Source: Micropterix aruncella (Eukaryota; Arthropoda; Insecta; Lepidoptera; Micropterigidae). From it: a stretch of DNA of 64,000 nucleotides. A model generated the notes under the pieces. It did no database searches and had not been told where the DNA came from. It saw only the letters and a list, made by a program, of their open reading frames with translations. The stretch lies in the NCBI GenBank assembly GCA_944548615.1, contig OX155954.1, positions 7,188,924 to 7,252,923 of the forward strand, written 5' to 3'. Made by a program: the position numbers and the translations under genes. Numbering within the stretch: the first letter of the stretch is position 1; each line of letters begins with the position of its first letter. Shown here one piece after another: positions 44,590 through 58,995 of the stretch.

Positions 44590-45480
44590 TTAGCGGGAGA
44601 CTGTTACCAGTGACCCAGTTGGAGAGGGAGGGGGAGGGGCGATGGGGCATGGGTCACACGGTGTGGGTGGAGAGGGTGGGGGGGGGGGGGGAGTCTACCG
44701 CAGCGCCCTCCGCCGACACTTTATCAACCGCCTCGAACCCAGACCGGTGCAGACCAATCTGTGGCTTTCCATACGGTATCAATTACGCCGCGGCATTGTT
44801 TGTTTTAGTCTGGTTTGCCGCCTTCGTTAATGCTATTAGTCTAGCTAGGGACGAACTGTAGACAAACGATTAAAGTGTGTGGCTTTTGGTCGGGACTAAA
44901 ATACTAGACATATCAGTTTAATGTTTATTCGCATTTCAAACTGTTTTGAGTCACCACAGTATGCAAGGACGTAGATTCAGTCTGCAGTAGGATATACATA
45001 GGTGTCTACTGCTGCGGAACTTGTTCGCCATCCCAGGATGTTGTAACGCTTTTGGCATCTCGTCACCCTGACTAGTAAAGGACAAAAATACAATTAAGTG
45101 TCTAGTTTCTCCACAGTCTGGCAGAATCCGACACCAGACCAAAGGTGAGCTATCGGAGACCTTCACGTCCAGCTTACCAGATTTGGTGGAATTTCTCCGT
45201 CCTCTAGTCTGGTTACAGTTTGACGTCGCACGCGGACTTCTATCAGTTGTAAAAGCGCATTCCTACCGAGTTTCGCTTGGTGCCATTTGTTCGACTGTAA
45301 CTCGGGATCGGGTGGATAATGGGCCATTTCTAAGGATAGGCTATAGCAGGTCAACATCCAGACCCCTCCAACCATTCTCCGTTTGCATAGACTCTGTTGC
45401 ATTCACAACCGCCCTGAGTCACCTGAGGTTTCCTTCTTTGAGGAGACTGCTGGATAGCAGTTAAGCCATGACTTGGGTCT
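44590..45480. other. GC-balanced block, no gene recognised
   Basis: A G-rich tract (44675-44693) and frames on both strands at 44610-44861 and 45163-45464 are present without recognisable domains. 45000-45470 could be old transposon sequence. Confidence 0.3.
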
Positions 45481-46945
45481 GCCAACAAACAAACTGGCCA
45501 TAAGTCCTAAGCTGCATAGGCCCAGTCCGCAGCATTTAAGAAGACGCATGAGCGATGAGTGAACAACAGATAAAGAATATAAAAATATTGATTGAAGGAT
45601 TTTAAAAGTACACTACTAGCAATGTATTCCATCTGGTCTTGTTCAAAAAAATAATTTAAACTATCAAAATTATGTTATATTTGTTAATCTATTCTTAGTC
45701 CAAAATTAATTAGTGACTGCTATTATCCACTATAATGACAGTATTGATGACAAAATAAAAGAAATAGAAAATATCATTTTATAAAAAAAATATATAAAAA
45801 AATGGCTTCTTGACGACATAGGTCGTTCAAGGACAGAGAACGAATTTCTGCAATTCATATCTTAAAAAAATAACATTTCTGCATAACTTTACTATTATAC
45901 TATATAATATGATATAAGATATTAAACAAAATGTAATATATTGTAATATAATGCAAAAGAATAATACTATAATATATCTAGATCGTTATATTTATATATT
46001 TGTGTATGTATGTATATGTATGTGTGTATGTGTATATGTATCTATATGAGTACCTACGTCAGTTAGGCTTCTCCACCTAAGTCAGAAAATAAGACGTATG
46101 CCCAGATACAGGCTATATTCGGCCTAGTTGGGTATGCGCTGAGCATGGTCATGTGAATATGGGCCGTTGTTTCTTCGCACCATTACTTGGTATGACCATT
46201 TTTATGTGTTTTATTATTAATTTTGAAATAAATAAATAAATAAATGACCATCATTTACCTACCATACATGAAGGCAAAGACAGATATTTGAATATTCTTA
46301 AAAATATATCAAAATACAGGTAGTAGTAAATGTGAGGTAAAACTAACGTACATTAAAAAAAGCATACATATGTATTTAATTTCAGAGGATATAACCATTC
46401 CTGCATAAAGGACCGCAAATCTCCCATCTTCCATAAAAAACGACGTTGTTTTGAAATCAGCGAAATCAACCTTTTGAACGATATATTTCGAATCGATTAG
46501 TCTGCTTAAAAATCTAATTTATATTTTAAATCATACTTTATTTCTCCGAATCAGATTCACATAGACCGTGAAGTAGCTTCTAACTAACATAAACAGAATT
46601 TTACAGGAAACGGGAAAAAATAAAAAATGAACTACAATAATATAATGAGACAATTTAAAAAATATAAAATTAAGGTGATCAGTTGTTTTCATCAAATTCG
46701 AAAATGATATGAAGATAGAAGGTATTACATTTCACGTGTTCGATACTGTTTTGGTATAGAGTTCCATTTAGAGTTTTTGATTTAGGGTGTAGGCGAATAT
46801 CATTTTGGCAATCATATAAAAATGTGTTTTTCGCAAAAAATGTTAAATGACTTCATCTGCCCTGTAAAGGTGGCAGAGTAGTAGTAGAAGGTAGTAGATT
46901 CACGTGAAACTAATAGGTCTTCTTCATTAATTATTTTAGTTTTAA
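45481..46945. other. no gene seen; retroposon tail at 46080-46245
   Basis: AT-rich DNA. 46080-46245 (GGCCTAGTTGGGTATGCG ... GAAATAAATAAATAAATAAA) looks like a LINE/SINE 3' end. Confidence 0.45.
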
Positions 46946-46974
46946 TATACTTTGCGTATTTTAACTCATTAATG

Positions 46975-47142
46975 GCCAAATCAGTATTTATTTATTTATT
47001 TAAAGAGATGTGCATTTTTTAAAACGACAGTACATTACATATTATCATTAGAGGCTCCGTTGTAAATAGTAGCAAAAAAGAGAGTACCGCAGCCCAGTCC
47101 TTCTTTAGATCAACGATTGCCTAACTAGGCAAGCGTACCAAG
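46975..47142 (-). mobile_element. nested retroposon 3' end with ~29-bp target duplication
   Basis: On the minus strand it reads CTTGGTACGCTTGCCTAGTT ... ending in the tail AAATAAATAAATAAATAC. It is flanked by TATACTTTNCGTATTTTAAC-type direct repeats at 46946-46974 and 47143-47172 with one or two mismatches. Related sequence: CCTAACTAGGC at 50712 and CCTAAGGTAGAC at 62561. Confidence 0.7.
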
Positions 47143-47516
47143 TATACTTTCCGTATTTTAACTCATTAATGACTTATGGACTACTATTTTGGGGAAATGC
47201 CACAACCAGTAAAATAATCTTTCTATTGCAAAAGAGAGCACTGCGCAGCATGTATCAGGTAACGACTAGGACCTCATGCAAAGAATATTTCAGTAAGGCA
47301 AGGGTAATGACTGTGTATTGGGTGTTCATATATCAGTGTTTAATGTATGCTAGACAGCACCTCCCAGAAACTGCAATTAATGCAGACTTTCACTCGCATC
47401 ATACCCGCGATAGCTCCCTTTTATGCGTACCCCGAATACGAATGGCAAAAGAACAGAAAAGCTACTTGTACCTTAGCATTAAATTCTATAATCTACTATC
47501 TACAAAAATTAAATAG
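47143..47516 (+). pseudogene. jockey-type ORF2 C-terminal fragment
   Basis: The frame reads YFAYFNSLMTYGLLFWGN, then IIFLLQKRALRSMYQVTTRT, CKEYFSKARVMTV...IYQCLMYAR and ends with YLSIKFYNLLSTKIK. This is the region after the reverse transcriptase in jockey-like LINEs. The catalytic domain is missing because of 5' truncation. Confidence 0.8.
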
Positions 47517-47985
47517 CGATAGGACATAAAATAAAAATAAAACATTAAGGAGATGCTGATAGACCCTTTCTATCATCTGGCCAAATTTGAGGGCGATGAT
47601 TTTTCAAATATTGTGCCCATTTAAATTACTTAAAAAAGTAGAGTCTTATCGTCTGATTATTTTATATGGTCTTATATCTATACTTTTAGTTTAAAATGCA
47701 TAACTTAGCTTTAATTTGATTATTTAATATTTAACTGACAATTTGAATATTACGATGAATAATTTTAATAAGTATCTTTTCGAATTACTAACTACTTCAA
47801 ATATTAGGCTTCTATTTTGATTATTTATATTTATAGCTTGACAATCTAGTAGTTAATTCTTGACTGCCTATGTATGTTCAGTAAAGAATAGTAACGATAC
47901 TTACTACCTAACCCAATTATTTTGATACGTCCAAGAACGGTTTATAGCCGTCAACTGGACACGACGAAAATGTAATGTAATGTAA

Positions 47986-48597
47986 TAACCACTTTATACA
48001 ACTTTTTTAGACTTACATCCATGGCGTTGAAGCTCGAAATATTATTACTACCTCCCCAAAAAATATCCCTATCAAAAGCTTATACCAGCCCTAAATTAAT
48101 TAAAGTACGAAAGTTTGAAAAGCAGTTGCCAGGGGGTGGGTATTTGGCCAACCTCCAGTGTTATCTCGAAGCGAGCGACGTTATGAAACTCAATAGCTAT
48201 CGACGCCTTTCAGATAATTTCGTGGCGTCGTCGATTATTACATACTGGAGAATTCACTTCAATTATTATACAACCTAAGCTATTGTAACACCCGACGTTG
48301 TACATTACCACTATATAAGCTACCAGTAGCCGACTTCGAGCGGTTATTGACCGCATGAATGCAATTCTCAAATTGTTGGCCGGTAACTATTTATATACGT
48401 TGAAGATACCAGTGTTAGGTTCCAACATCCTATTATGTACAATCACCAGGGATTCTATCATCGACGCTCCAGACTAGATTACCATTTATCTTTTCGGTGC
48501 TATGTACTATTGATCTCTCCACTTAGTTCGCGCGCAACGGACTCTTGTCAAAATGCAAAGGACGCATACTATACAATTTCGTCTTCTAAATGTCTTC
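47986..48597. other. no gene seen
   Basis: A plus frame at 48021-48278 has no recognisable domain. Otherwise featureless. Confidence 0.4.
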
Positions 48598-48937
48598 GGG
48601 CCTGATTTGAATATAATCTGCCTGGTTGCATTTCTTCATTAACTAAAATTAAAATTAGGTCATGCAAACGAGACAAAGCAATGCGTTAGGGAAGAATATG
48701 ATATTAATGATTTTCCATTTTCCAACATCGAATCTACCTATCGAACTCATAAGCCATCCGAATATGTTTGAACGCATTTCGTGCGGTGTTACATTCAGCT
48801 ACTTTATCTTCGGTGGGTAGTTTTAATGCGGAAAAGTGACAACCGATTATTTTACGTTCCGCTATATCGTATTTCCCTGTCATGTTCACATGAACTAATT
48901 TCCGATTTTAGTTCACGAAGAAACGCAATCGAGTCTA
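48598..48937. mobile_element. foldback MITE, third copy
   Basis: Same family as 20800-21100: AGTTTTAATGCGGAAAAGTG and TTAGTTCACGAAGAAACGCA at the right arm; the left arm carries a ~20-bp insertion after GGGCCTGATT. Confidence 0.75.
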
Positions 48938-49249
48938 ATGTATCAAACTTCGAGAAATACCGCAAATCAAGACCTTGAAAATATACGGCTAAGAAGCTCG
49001 TTGATTTAAATAAGATGCAAAACGTTTGTTAATGACTTTTTGGTCAAAAACAACAAGTAAGTTATTTGTCTGGCTGCCGTGACTGTTGATAACCGATGCC
49101 ATGTATGTATGACCATCAGAGTACTTATCCGCGTTGTCTCGATATCTCGATGTGAACAGAGATTAAATAAAACACCCTAATATTATACATTTAATTACTG
49201 TTACAAGTTAATTTAGAGAGATATGATACTAGCAATGACGATATGACAG

Positions 49250-49530
49250 AAGTGATCGAAGTGACTGAAGTTTGTAAATTAATTACATTGACCTGTATTT
49301 ATACTCGTAAATTGTGTGATATAATCCAGATAGTGGGGTTAAAATGCATCAATAAAATACTGCTTAATATGAAAGATGCTAAAAATGAATATTCATTGTA
49401 TTATATTAGTCATTATTGTGTGGACACAAAATCGTATTTTATACATTGTCATTTATTATTTTTTGCATCGTTGCTAAGTCCCCACAATTACGTAGATCGT
49501 GCATATGGTAAGAGACACATGAATGCATGA
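49250..49530 (+). repeat. dispersed ~290-bp repeat, copy 2
   Basis: Partner of 31570-31865; shares ATAATCCAGATAGTGGG, TGTGTGGACACAAAATCG-type and AATTACGTAGATCGTGCATA. The plus frame across it is an accident of the repeat. Confidence 0.7.
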
Positions 49531-50524
49531 TTTTTTGAGTAGCGCCACCTCCCAGCGTCGTCCCAATCCTCTCAGTAAATACATTGAAATAAGAAGTGGA
49601 GCAAAACGCCGATAGATAGCATTAAATACCGCAGATCTCTATTTATAACACGTCTAAAAATATAAGCAAGCCGAAAACACCATCGCTCCCTGTTTTCCCG
49701 AGGGACGATAAGGCTGGCGTCGGCGATATGCAAATGAGGAATCTAGCCTGAAGCCGGATGCAACCAGCGCCATCGCGATACCGGATCTTCCGCTGCAGCA
49801 ACAAAGAGAAAACATTTTCCTATTGGCGGTTTCAGGCGGTCAGGTTTACGTTTCGCGAATAACGATCATGCAACACGACCGCATCGGCTAGGAAGAAAGG
49901 TTGGAAATATAATTTGACACACGCTATTAAAAATCATTTGGCAAAGAAGAATGGTTCTAAATATTCAAGTAGCATTGAAGTGAGGGGTTGACTCGTGACT
50001 TTGATAACTTCTTCAAAAATATTAGTTAATAACTTTTAAAAATTATATCGTATTATTTCTCCTTAATAATCAATTTAAAAGAAATCACTTTTGACTTGGC
50101 TCACCTGGGCTAGGCATGTAAGTTATATAAGTACGCCAAAGGAGTATGAGCTCTGGGTCCACCAATCAATAAGCTTGAGGTGGCATATATATTTAGGCAT
50201 ATTTTAGTTACATTTAAAAACTAAATCGTACCTCTAATATCTTGGTGGTATTTGAGTTTTCCATATTTCAAATATTAAGTCCCTGAAGAGATATATCTGT
50301 TAACATATATCATTATTATTATCTGTTTATTATCATTATTACGATGTATTCATAATAGTGAATAGAATCTGTGCAATAGCAAAAAATAGAACAAACTAGC
50401 AAAAAAGTAATACGGCACCAAACGAAAGCCAAACAACCACTGATGCCCTACGTGTCACCCGCCACGTGAGTCGATTGCAGCCCTTCCGCTTGCTTTGTCT
50501 CGCATCCGCTACTCACTAAGTAAA
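49531..50524. other. no gene seen; GC-balanced patch with octamer motif
   Basis: 49670-49900 is GC-balanced and contains ATGCAAAT at 49729, the POU octamer sequence, which may be chance. The rest is AT-rich. Confidence 0.35.
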
Positions 50525-50565
50525 ACCAACTACTATCATCATCAATGATGATAATAGTAGTTGGT
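50525..50565. repeat. 20-bp palindrome with minimal loop
   Basis: ACCAACTACTATCATCATCA is followed almost immediately by its inverse with one mismatch. Confidence 0.85.
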
Positions 50566-52160
50566 AAAAACTTATATACGGCAATACGTATATAACTTTT
50601 TACCTACAACGAATAAGAAAGAGCTGTTGCATAAGTAATTATAAGAATAAGAATAATAAGAATAAATTTATATTCGTAAGTAATGTTCCAAAACGTAATT
50701 CACAAAGTCTGCCTAACTAGGCCGAAGCCCGTACCAAGGTAGACTCGACTAGGTCACTTGTAAGTTTTATATTGTGCGCACACTTATTAAAGTGCTATTA
50801 CTGAGAAAAAGAAAAAATAAAAAAATGAAAGAAAGTAAATCTACTCTAATAAATACGTAGTATAAATTTCAAGAGTTATTTTAATGACATTATATAAATT
50901 GTATTACATAAAAAGGTCTTTCATATAATATATGGTTTATTGTTATTGGAGAGTAGGCCCAAAGAGTGGCATTCTCCTTTCATATCGATAGCTTTAAAAC
51001 TGGCTAAAATAATCGACTGCAACCTTCAAACAGACAATGAATTTTCACGATTGAAGTCATTAGTACGGCAACCTAAAAATAAATAAAAGCCAAATCTTTA
51101 AAGTCTTTGGGTTCAGAACTAACTAATGGTAAAACTTTAATGGCGAAACCCTTTTAGTTCAGAACTAACTATTATTAAAACTTTAATGGCGAAACTTTTT
51201 AAAAATCTTACAAATATCATCAAATGCTTTCATTTTCTCGCCGCTAGCTCAATTGCAATTTCAGAAACGCTAGAATAGTGTCACGTATCCGAGCACCTGA
51301 CCGAGCGACATGAACTTAATTAAAGATCGTATCTTCTAAAGACAAAGTGAGGTCATTCATTTTGTTTGCACATACTCTATAATGGGCAATCTTCTATATA
51401 TGTAGTTGGTTTGTTAAAGGAACAAAGAAAGGTCGAACTTGCTTATTTTCAGAAGATCCGTTCCAAAACCATAACTTAATTATAAGTAAATTGTAGCTCT
51501 TGTCACGATCAAAACTGACCATTTTGAAAAATGTTTATGCGAAGCCACACACAAAACGCAATAAACTACTGAATGTGTTTGAACGTAATTGGTAGGTAAT
51601 TTGAGAGGTATCAGTCTAATAAATTTGGCAGTCAAAAACTTTCCTAATTAGATTGTGCCTCAAGTCATAAATTTAGGTCGTATAATAGTTAGTTTGGTGG
51701 TTGAGATGAGTTTAATCAAGTTAACGCTGCTTTCGCTTAAAGATTCGGGAGATTCGCCTGCTTCACTACTTAGTTTAACACGTAGTGAGAAGAAATGCTT
51801 GAGAAATTTATGAATGACTGAATGAATGGTGTCACCCCAGCCAGGGCTGCTCATGAGATGGTAAATTAAATACACCAAGGGGCATATTTGTAAGGATGAG
51901 GAGCGCCTCACGTTAAAAATGAAAAGGAAAGCTCAATCAGCCAATACATTAGGAACTTATGGAAATGGCAACTTTAAAACATCCCAAAAAATCTCCAAAC
52001 CCATACATTTTGAAATATAAAATTCCCAAGATTTTCGCCGAACGGTTTAAATAAGAGCCAATTTGGCGGCTACAGTCTCCAATCTGGTAACACAGGTAAC
52101 ACTATCGTTTGATTTGAAAGTTCAGTCCCCATGAAATTACATAGTAGGTATTAGGTTATC
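50566..52160. other. no gene seen
   Basis: Holds a retroposon-tail-like stretch (50700-50830) and a ~60-bp tandem duplication at 51106-51200 (TTCAGAACTAACTA ... AAAACTTTAATGGCGAAAC). Confidence 0.4.
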
Positions 52161-52162
52161 TA

Positions 52163-54145
<1,983 letters not shown>

Positions 54146-54752
54146 ATAAAAATATTATACAGTTTTTTTACCATGTTTCTTTATACATTTGCTAATGTTA
54201 TACAATTTTATACAAGTTTACCTTATTTTGATATTATTATATAGTCTTTAGTATAAACTTCTCTGCCAGAAATTAAGATTGAAGTATCTTCTTTCATTTC
54301 ATTGTGCATTGGAGGTTTTTTTATTTTTATTTCGATTCAATGGCTCGTTAATAACTAACGCAGCCTAATAATGTCATATTTTAAATGTTGGAAACGTTCG
54401 AAATTTTGAATTATTTCGAAACGTCATCCTCCATTTATGAAACGGCCTTTGCCGATGTGATCAAAGTGTTTTATTTTAGTTTTTTCGCTTTAATTAGCCT
54501 CAATTGGAGGCATTTTGTGTTGCAAAAAGGAAAAAAGCTCGATTTTTGAGATATATGGATGATGAGTGATCGTTCGTCGACGGTAAAGGGACCCATAAAC
54601 TAACATGCACAATCGAAAGTCGTGCACATCCGTAAGTATATCTCATTCAAACATAAGCGTTTCCCAATCCAAGCTGGGATTTCCTTCGCTGCTATTCAAG
54701 TGGCGTTTACTAATTTTATTTTACTGCGAATCATCATCCTATGAACGGATTA
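54146..54752 (-). repeat. inverted satellite copy ending at assembly gap
   Basis: Exact reverse orientation of the satellite, starting with zero spacer at the palindrome centre 54145/54146 (GTATAATATTTTTAT | ATAAAAATATTATAC). It runs through a whole unit start and into the next unit before the Ns. Its variants match units 1-2, not unit 3. Confidence 0.95.
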
Positions 54753-54952
54753 NNNNNNNNNNNNNNNNNNNNNNNNNNNNNNNNNNNNNNNNNNNNNNNN
54801 NNNNNNNNNNNNNNNNNNNNNNNNNNNNNNNNNNNNNNNNNNNNNNNNNNNNNNNNNNNNNNNNNNNNNNNNNNNNNNNNNNNNNNNNNNNNNNNNNNNN
54901 NNNNNNNNNNNNNNNNNNNNNNNNNNNNNNNNNNNNNNNNNNNNNNNNNNNN
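54753..54952. other. assembly gap, 200 N
   Basis: A run of 200 unknown bases, probably a nominal gap length. It cuts the exon to its right and the satellite to its left. Confidence 0.99.
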
Positions 54953-55114
54953 GGGCACGCAGCGATTGTTGGCACAGCGGTATTCGGACACACGGCAAAT
55001 GTTGCCGCCCACTGTGTCGCCCGATGATGGATGCGACAGGGCCAGCGGCGCTGCCGGAGTTGCTTCCTCGGCGCCGCTCGTCCAAGGCACCAAGGAAATG
55101 AGCACCAGCAGCAT
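54953..55114 (-). CDS. host gene exon: signal peptide and start of LDL-receptor class A repeat (partial)
   Basis: A minus-strand exon. A good splice acceptor (TTATGTTTCAG, AG at 55130-55129) precedes it by 14 bases, so the Met at 55114 may be the first codon in a second exon or an internal one. From that Met: a hydrophobic signal-type stretch MLLVLISLVPWTSG with likely cleavage before AEEA, a linker rich in Ala/Ser/Pro, then CRVSEYRCANNRCVP at residues 40-54. The spacing C-x5-C-x4-C with E-Y before the second Cys is the first half of an LDL-receptor class A repeat. The remaining cysteines and the acidic calcium-binding residues would lie in the gap. Proteins of this kind are secreted or membrane receptors, but the gene cannot be named. 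Codon use is GC-rich and unlike its surroundings, as for a conserved exon. Confidence 0.8.
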
Positions 55115-55261
55115 GGGCCTGGCAACAACTGAAACATAAGGTTTCTTAAAACATGCGTAACAGTTCACAGTTCACTCGCTCGGGTATTTCCTGGAGTAAT
55201 TCCAGGGGGGGGGGGGCTGGAATCGGTCTGATACGTTTCCTAAGCAAGAGTGGTTGTTGAA
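55115..55261. other. intron flank with poly-G
   Basis: Sequence upstream of the exon with a G run at 55206-55216. Confidence 0.5.
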
Positions 55262-55660
55262 CTGATGCGAGCTACTCTTGAAACGATCCGTTAGCTACCC
55301 GATCCCGTGTGATATGGATGGGCAAAGTCCTTGTTAAATTCGAACTGAAACGTTTGCTCAGCTAACTAACGCTAACTTCAGGTAGAGGACGCGCAAGCAA
55401 AGTGGAAACTGCAACCAAAGTACGGAGAAATCTGGCCATATCTGGCAGCAAGGGCGTAAGATCAGCCCGCTGGGTTCACTTCCCAGTGCCTAGGCATCGG
55501 ACTCTCACAGGCTTGTTGTCATTGTTATACGGTGGACTGTGGTTGTTCCTAATACTCTGCGTTCACCCCGCGGTTGTAAGAATGATGTAATATCGTTATA
55601 CCTCCCTAGGGTGGCAGGTTTGCCCGTAGTAATGGACAGCTCTAACGTGTTCTTAGGAGG
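55262..55660 (+). mobile_element. SINE-like family, 5'-truncated copy
   Basis: Matches later sections of 3280-3670: GGAGAAATCTGG, CGGACTCTCACAGGC, GTAATATCGTTATACCTCCC, GTTTGCCCGTAGTAATGGAC. The promoter-like 5' part is missing. Confidence 0.65.
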
Positions 55661-57140
55661 GTTTTTTAGATGTATTTATGATTAATTTTGGTAAAGCACA
55701 AAGTGAATTATATTATGTATGTGTATGTGTAAGATTACATCATCGAGATCCATCATCATCATCGAGATTACATCATCATCATCTATATACCTTCACTGTG
55801 TCCGTGTGCATGTCAGTAAGAACATCGTTTACTACTTCTTCATTATTGTTGTCCTACTTCTGAATATTGGGTGAGTCACTTTTGAATTAAACTCACAAGA
55901 CTATGGGGTTAGATTGCGTTAGCTTTGTGATGAGGTGAAAAACTTATACCTTTACATAAAAATAGGCAATTGACATTGTCCAACGAGTTTTTAGTCGCAT
56001 TTATTGCGGCTCTATATTATTCAATTCCCATATCGCCACCTCTGTTTTTTTTAAAAAGGGCTCTATTAGATTAAAAATTATTAACATTAATCCCTTCAAT
56101 CACGTTGGTCAGAATCTTTCTTCGCCTAAATTTGAATAAACACGGTTTTATCAATCACCGCCTTGTACTAAGCGGTAACAAAACATAGAGTTAACAGAAC
56201 ATCAATATTTGACCATTTAATATTTATTTACCAAATCTTTATATCAGAATTATTAGAAAAAAAATTATTTTAGTGCATCGGTTGGTAATTATCATTTTTT
56301 ATTCAAGTAAACTATTATTTCATTAAACTAACATGTCTTTGTTTCTTTTTTTTCTAATTTTCGTTTTCATAAAAATTGCATAAACATAGAGAAAAGGCTC
56401 CAGATCAGACTGCGGTTTAGTGGAATTAATAAAATCCAACGAATCTATGCTTTCTTTGCTTCGCCAATAATGATCAGAAATCTGTACGATTCTAACACTT
56501 AATTTAATGCCAACATTGTAAACCTACATTACAGATTTTTATAAATAAATTTAAAAAAAATCTGCTTGAATAACAATAATAATAATTATCTAACAACATA
56601 TGTAGAGCTGTTTTTGAGAACATAACTTCGCCAAATATTATATTGATTGATTGCTCTCTTTTCGCATTCTTGCTGTATACAGACAAATAGATATTTATGC
56701 TACGATTTTTCTACAAATTTACAAGCTTTCTTTCAGGTACGTTTATAATACTCATATGTTTATAACTTCCCCAGTAATATCTGTAATAAATTTGCTTTTT
56801 AACGTTTTTTCCCTCCCACTGAAATGCGACTGAAAAATGTATGTACTTGTAAGCATCATTCGGGTAGACTTAGTCACGACTCGTGACGTATCAAAGGATG
56901 CATTACTTCGGTCTGAAAGCGCGCGCGACAAAGGCGTCGCTTTTAACTAAAACGGATCTCCCTGTAATCGGAGAAAATATTTTTTATTTTTCTTTGTCAA
57001 AGTATTCACCGGTTATGTACGACACACATCGCTAGGTTTAGGGATGTGAACCATGCGCACAAGACACCGACATGGGATTGATTCTTTAGTTTTTTTCAAA
57101 TAACAGTAATAATAATCATCATAAAAATGTATTATTGATA
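55661..57140. other. no gene seen; ATC repeats at 55738-55792
   Basis: A short (CATCAT/CGAGAT)n patch, then AT-rich DNA. A CpG-containing patch at 56855-57090 has no recognised function. Confidence 0.45.
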
Positions 57141-57144
57141 GTAC

Positions 57145-57775
57145 GTTTTACCGGTAGCGAATGGCTTCGTGCAGCTTGGGCCATTAGATCCCTTTTGTTC
57201 TCGGATCGGCCGAACTCACGATTCAGCTCCTATTCAGCCTTCTCATGATGAAGGCTACCCCGGGTAAGACTCTCGCGTCTCAGGCCTAACGGCTGGTGGA
57301 TCGGTTTCTCCTGGTAGAATTGCCTCTTGGTGCTACGGGACGGTTTGTGCACCGTTCGGCGACGCCGATCGGATGTTCACTCTGACTAATTGCTAAAGGA
57401 GTCTGTAGACTATGAAAATATACTGTCTTCTAAGCAGCGGGAGTAGATGCTGACCTTTCGTCAATCACTCTTGAAATGACCATTAGGCTACCTGATTCTG
57501 AATACAGAGCCGGGCAAAAGATGCCTTTGGTCCGCGATAGATTCAAACTGAATCACCGCTGAATTACGGCAGGTAGAGGCCGATTAAGCGACTTCGGTAA
57601 CCAGCCTTAACCAGTCTGGATGAAGAAGGTATCCTGAAGGTTAATTCCAAACGGAGATATCATACCAAAACTGGTAGCCAGGGGGCGAGGTAGCCTCACT
57701 GAGTTACCTTCCTAGTGTCTCGCCGTAAGGCGCTGGACTCTTGGCGGGTTCTTGGGTTTGCTGGAAGGTAGGTTT
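57145..57775 (+). mobile_element. SINE-like family copy with tRNA A and B boxes
   Basis: TAGCGAATGG at 57155-57164 fits a pol III A box (TRGCNNANNGG); CGATTCAGCTCC at 57219-57230 fits a B box with one change. They are ~55 bp apart. The downstream sequence follows the order of 3100-3560 (GTCTCGCCGTAAGGCGCTGG at the end). Best-kept promoter of the family here. Confidence 0.65.
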
Positions 57776-58105
57776 GTGCCATACCAAACTCTTGTACGCT
57801 CATCCCTTGGCTCAAAGAACGTTTTATTATACGTATTACATATACAGGGGAGTATACAATTTACGAAACATAACTGCTCAAGAACATGATGACTATGCAA
57901 AATTAAAACCATTGATGTACTAAGGCACACCCTCGGGCATTGTGCTAGATTTTCAGCCTACAAACTATATGAGGCTATTGTAAGAGTTTTGTTGCTCACT
58001 AAGAATCAAAGCTTTATAAAAATACCAGGTCATGGCAGCATTACAGGTGAAGTTTCCTTTATAGTTCGATTTTTGCGACGAGGAACTATAGCGAAATGGC
58101 GACAG
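57776..58105. other. no gene seen
   Basis: Short open frames on both strands, none recognisable. Confidence 0.4.
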
Positions 58106-58109
58106 GCGT

Positions 58110-58995
58110 TTCGTGATCGGTTGTGTCACTCCAAGACTTTCCCGGTAAGTAGCCAAAGACTGATTTCATAGGAATATTAATTTCGTAAATAAAATCGATG
58201 AGCGCCCTCACTCAGCCGGCGAACGAATCGGCTGGGTTCGGTTCCTTTGCGACCGCCATGAGCGATTCGGTTCGTTTCTCGGATAGAGTCAGATTTTGGC
58301 CAAACGCCAACAGATTGCAATAATATTTAATTACAATGTATGGCGAAATTTTAATATTATTAGTGTAGCTTGTATCTAAGATATTTTAACCAAAATTTCA
58401 CAATGTGATTTCGGCCCAATTAGGCAACTGTGTATTAAATTTCATGTCTCTAATATCGATATATGAAGCCTAATTATGCCCTCATGTTCAAATGAGTTGG
58501 GTCATAACCGTTGCGCGTAAAAACATGTGACAGAGAGAGATATAGAGCAATACATTGGACAGTATACAAGAGAATAGCAAGCCCATTCTTCGCGGGATCG
58601 CTCACACCGGAGATTATTGGCGCCGATAATAATTGGTATTAAAGTTATCATTGTCGCGCGGGAAAGGCCTATCTAGGCCCTTATATATTGGTGGTCTCTA
58701 AGTCAAATATTTCGAGATTGAAATATGACCAGTGCGCCGCCTGGTCGACCGATTTCAACCACAAATTCTTGCCATGACTAAACGATGCCTGAATGTCAAA
58801 TTTAGGTTCAATCGGATTAAGCGTTTGGATGCCATCGTGGAGGAATATATCAGAGACACAGACAGAGATAGACAAACAGACGTACACCCATCTGGAAATG
58901 GTCTTAATCGTCTCTGGGGGGGGGGGGAGGGGGGGTCAAAATAGACATTTCCGTCGTCTCGAAAAAAATGCGCGTTCACAATACTTTCCCTCCTC
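58110..58995 (-). mobile_element. 'GGGAAAGT' family element, minus copy
   Basis: Read on the minus strand: start CCGACGAGGAGGGAAAGTAT from ~58999, GTGAACGCGCATTTTTTTCG, a C-run, CTGTTTGTCTATCTCTGTCT, the CATCCAAACGCTTAATCCGA block, and end CTTACCGGGAAAGTCTTGGA with GTGACACAACCGAT at ~58105-58150. The same order as 38180-39640 but without the internal repeats. Confidence 0.6.

Larger units (their letters stand above)
46946..47985 (+). mobile_element. jockey-type LINE fragment split by another retroposon
   Basis: The C-terminal ORF2 piece (47143-47516) is followed by 3' sequence and an (AATGT)n-type tail (47970-47985). The start of the fragment at 46946-46974 is repeated at 47143-47172 around an inserted minus-strand retroposon end. 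Confidence 0.7.

Noticed and set aside
54605..55168. Several frames crossing the run of N
   Set aside because: The gap length is arbitrary, so frames spanning it are meaningless; only the part right of the gap is kept as an exon.
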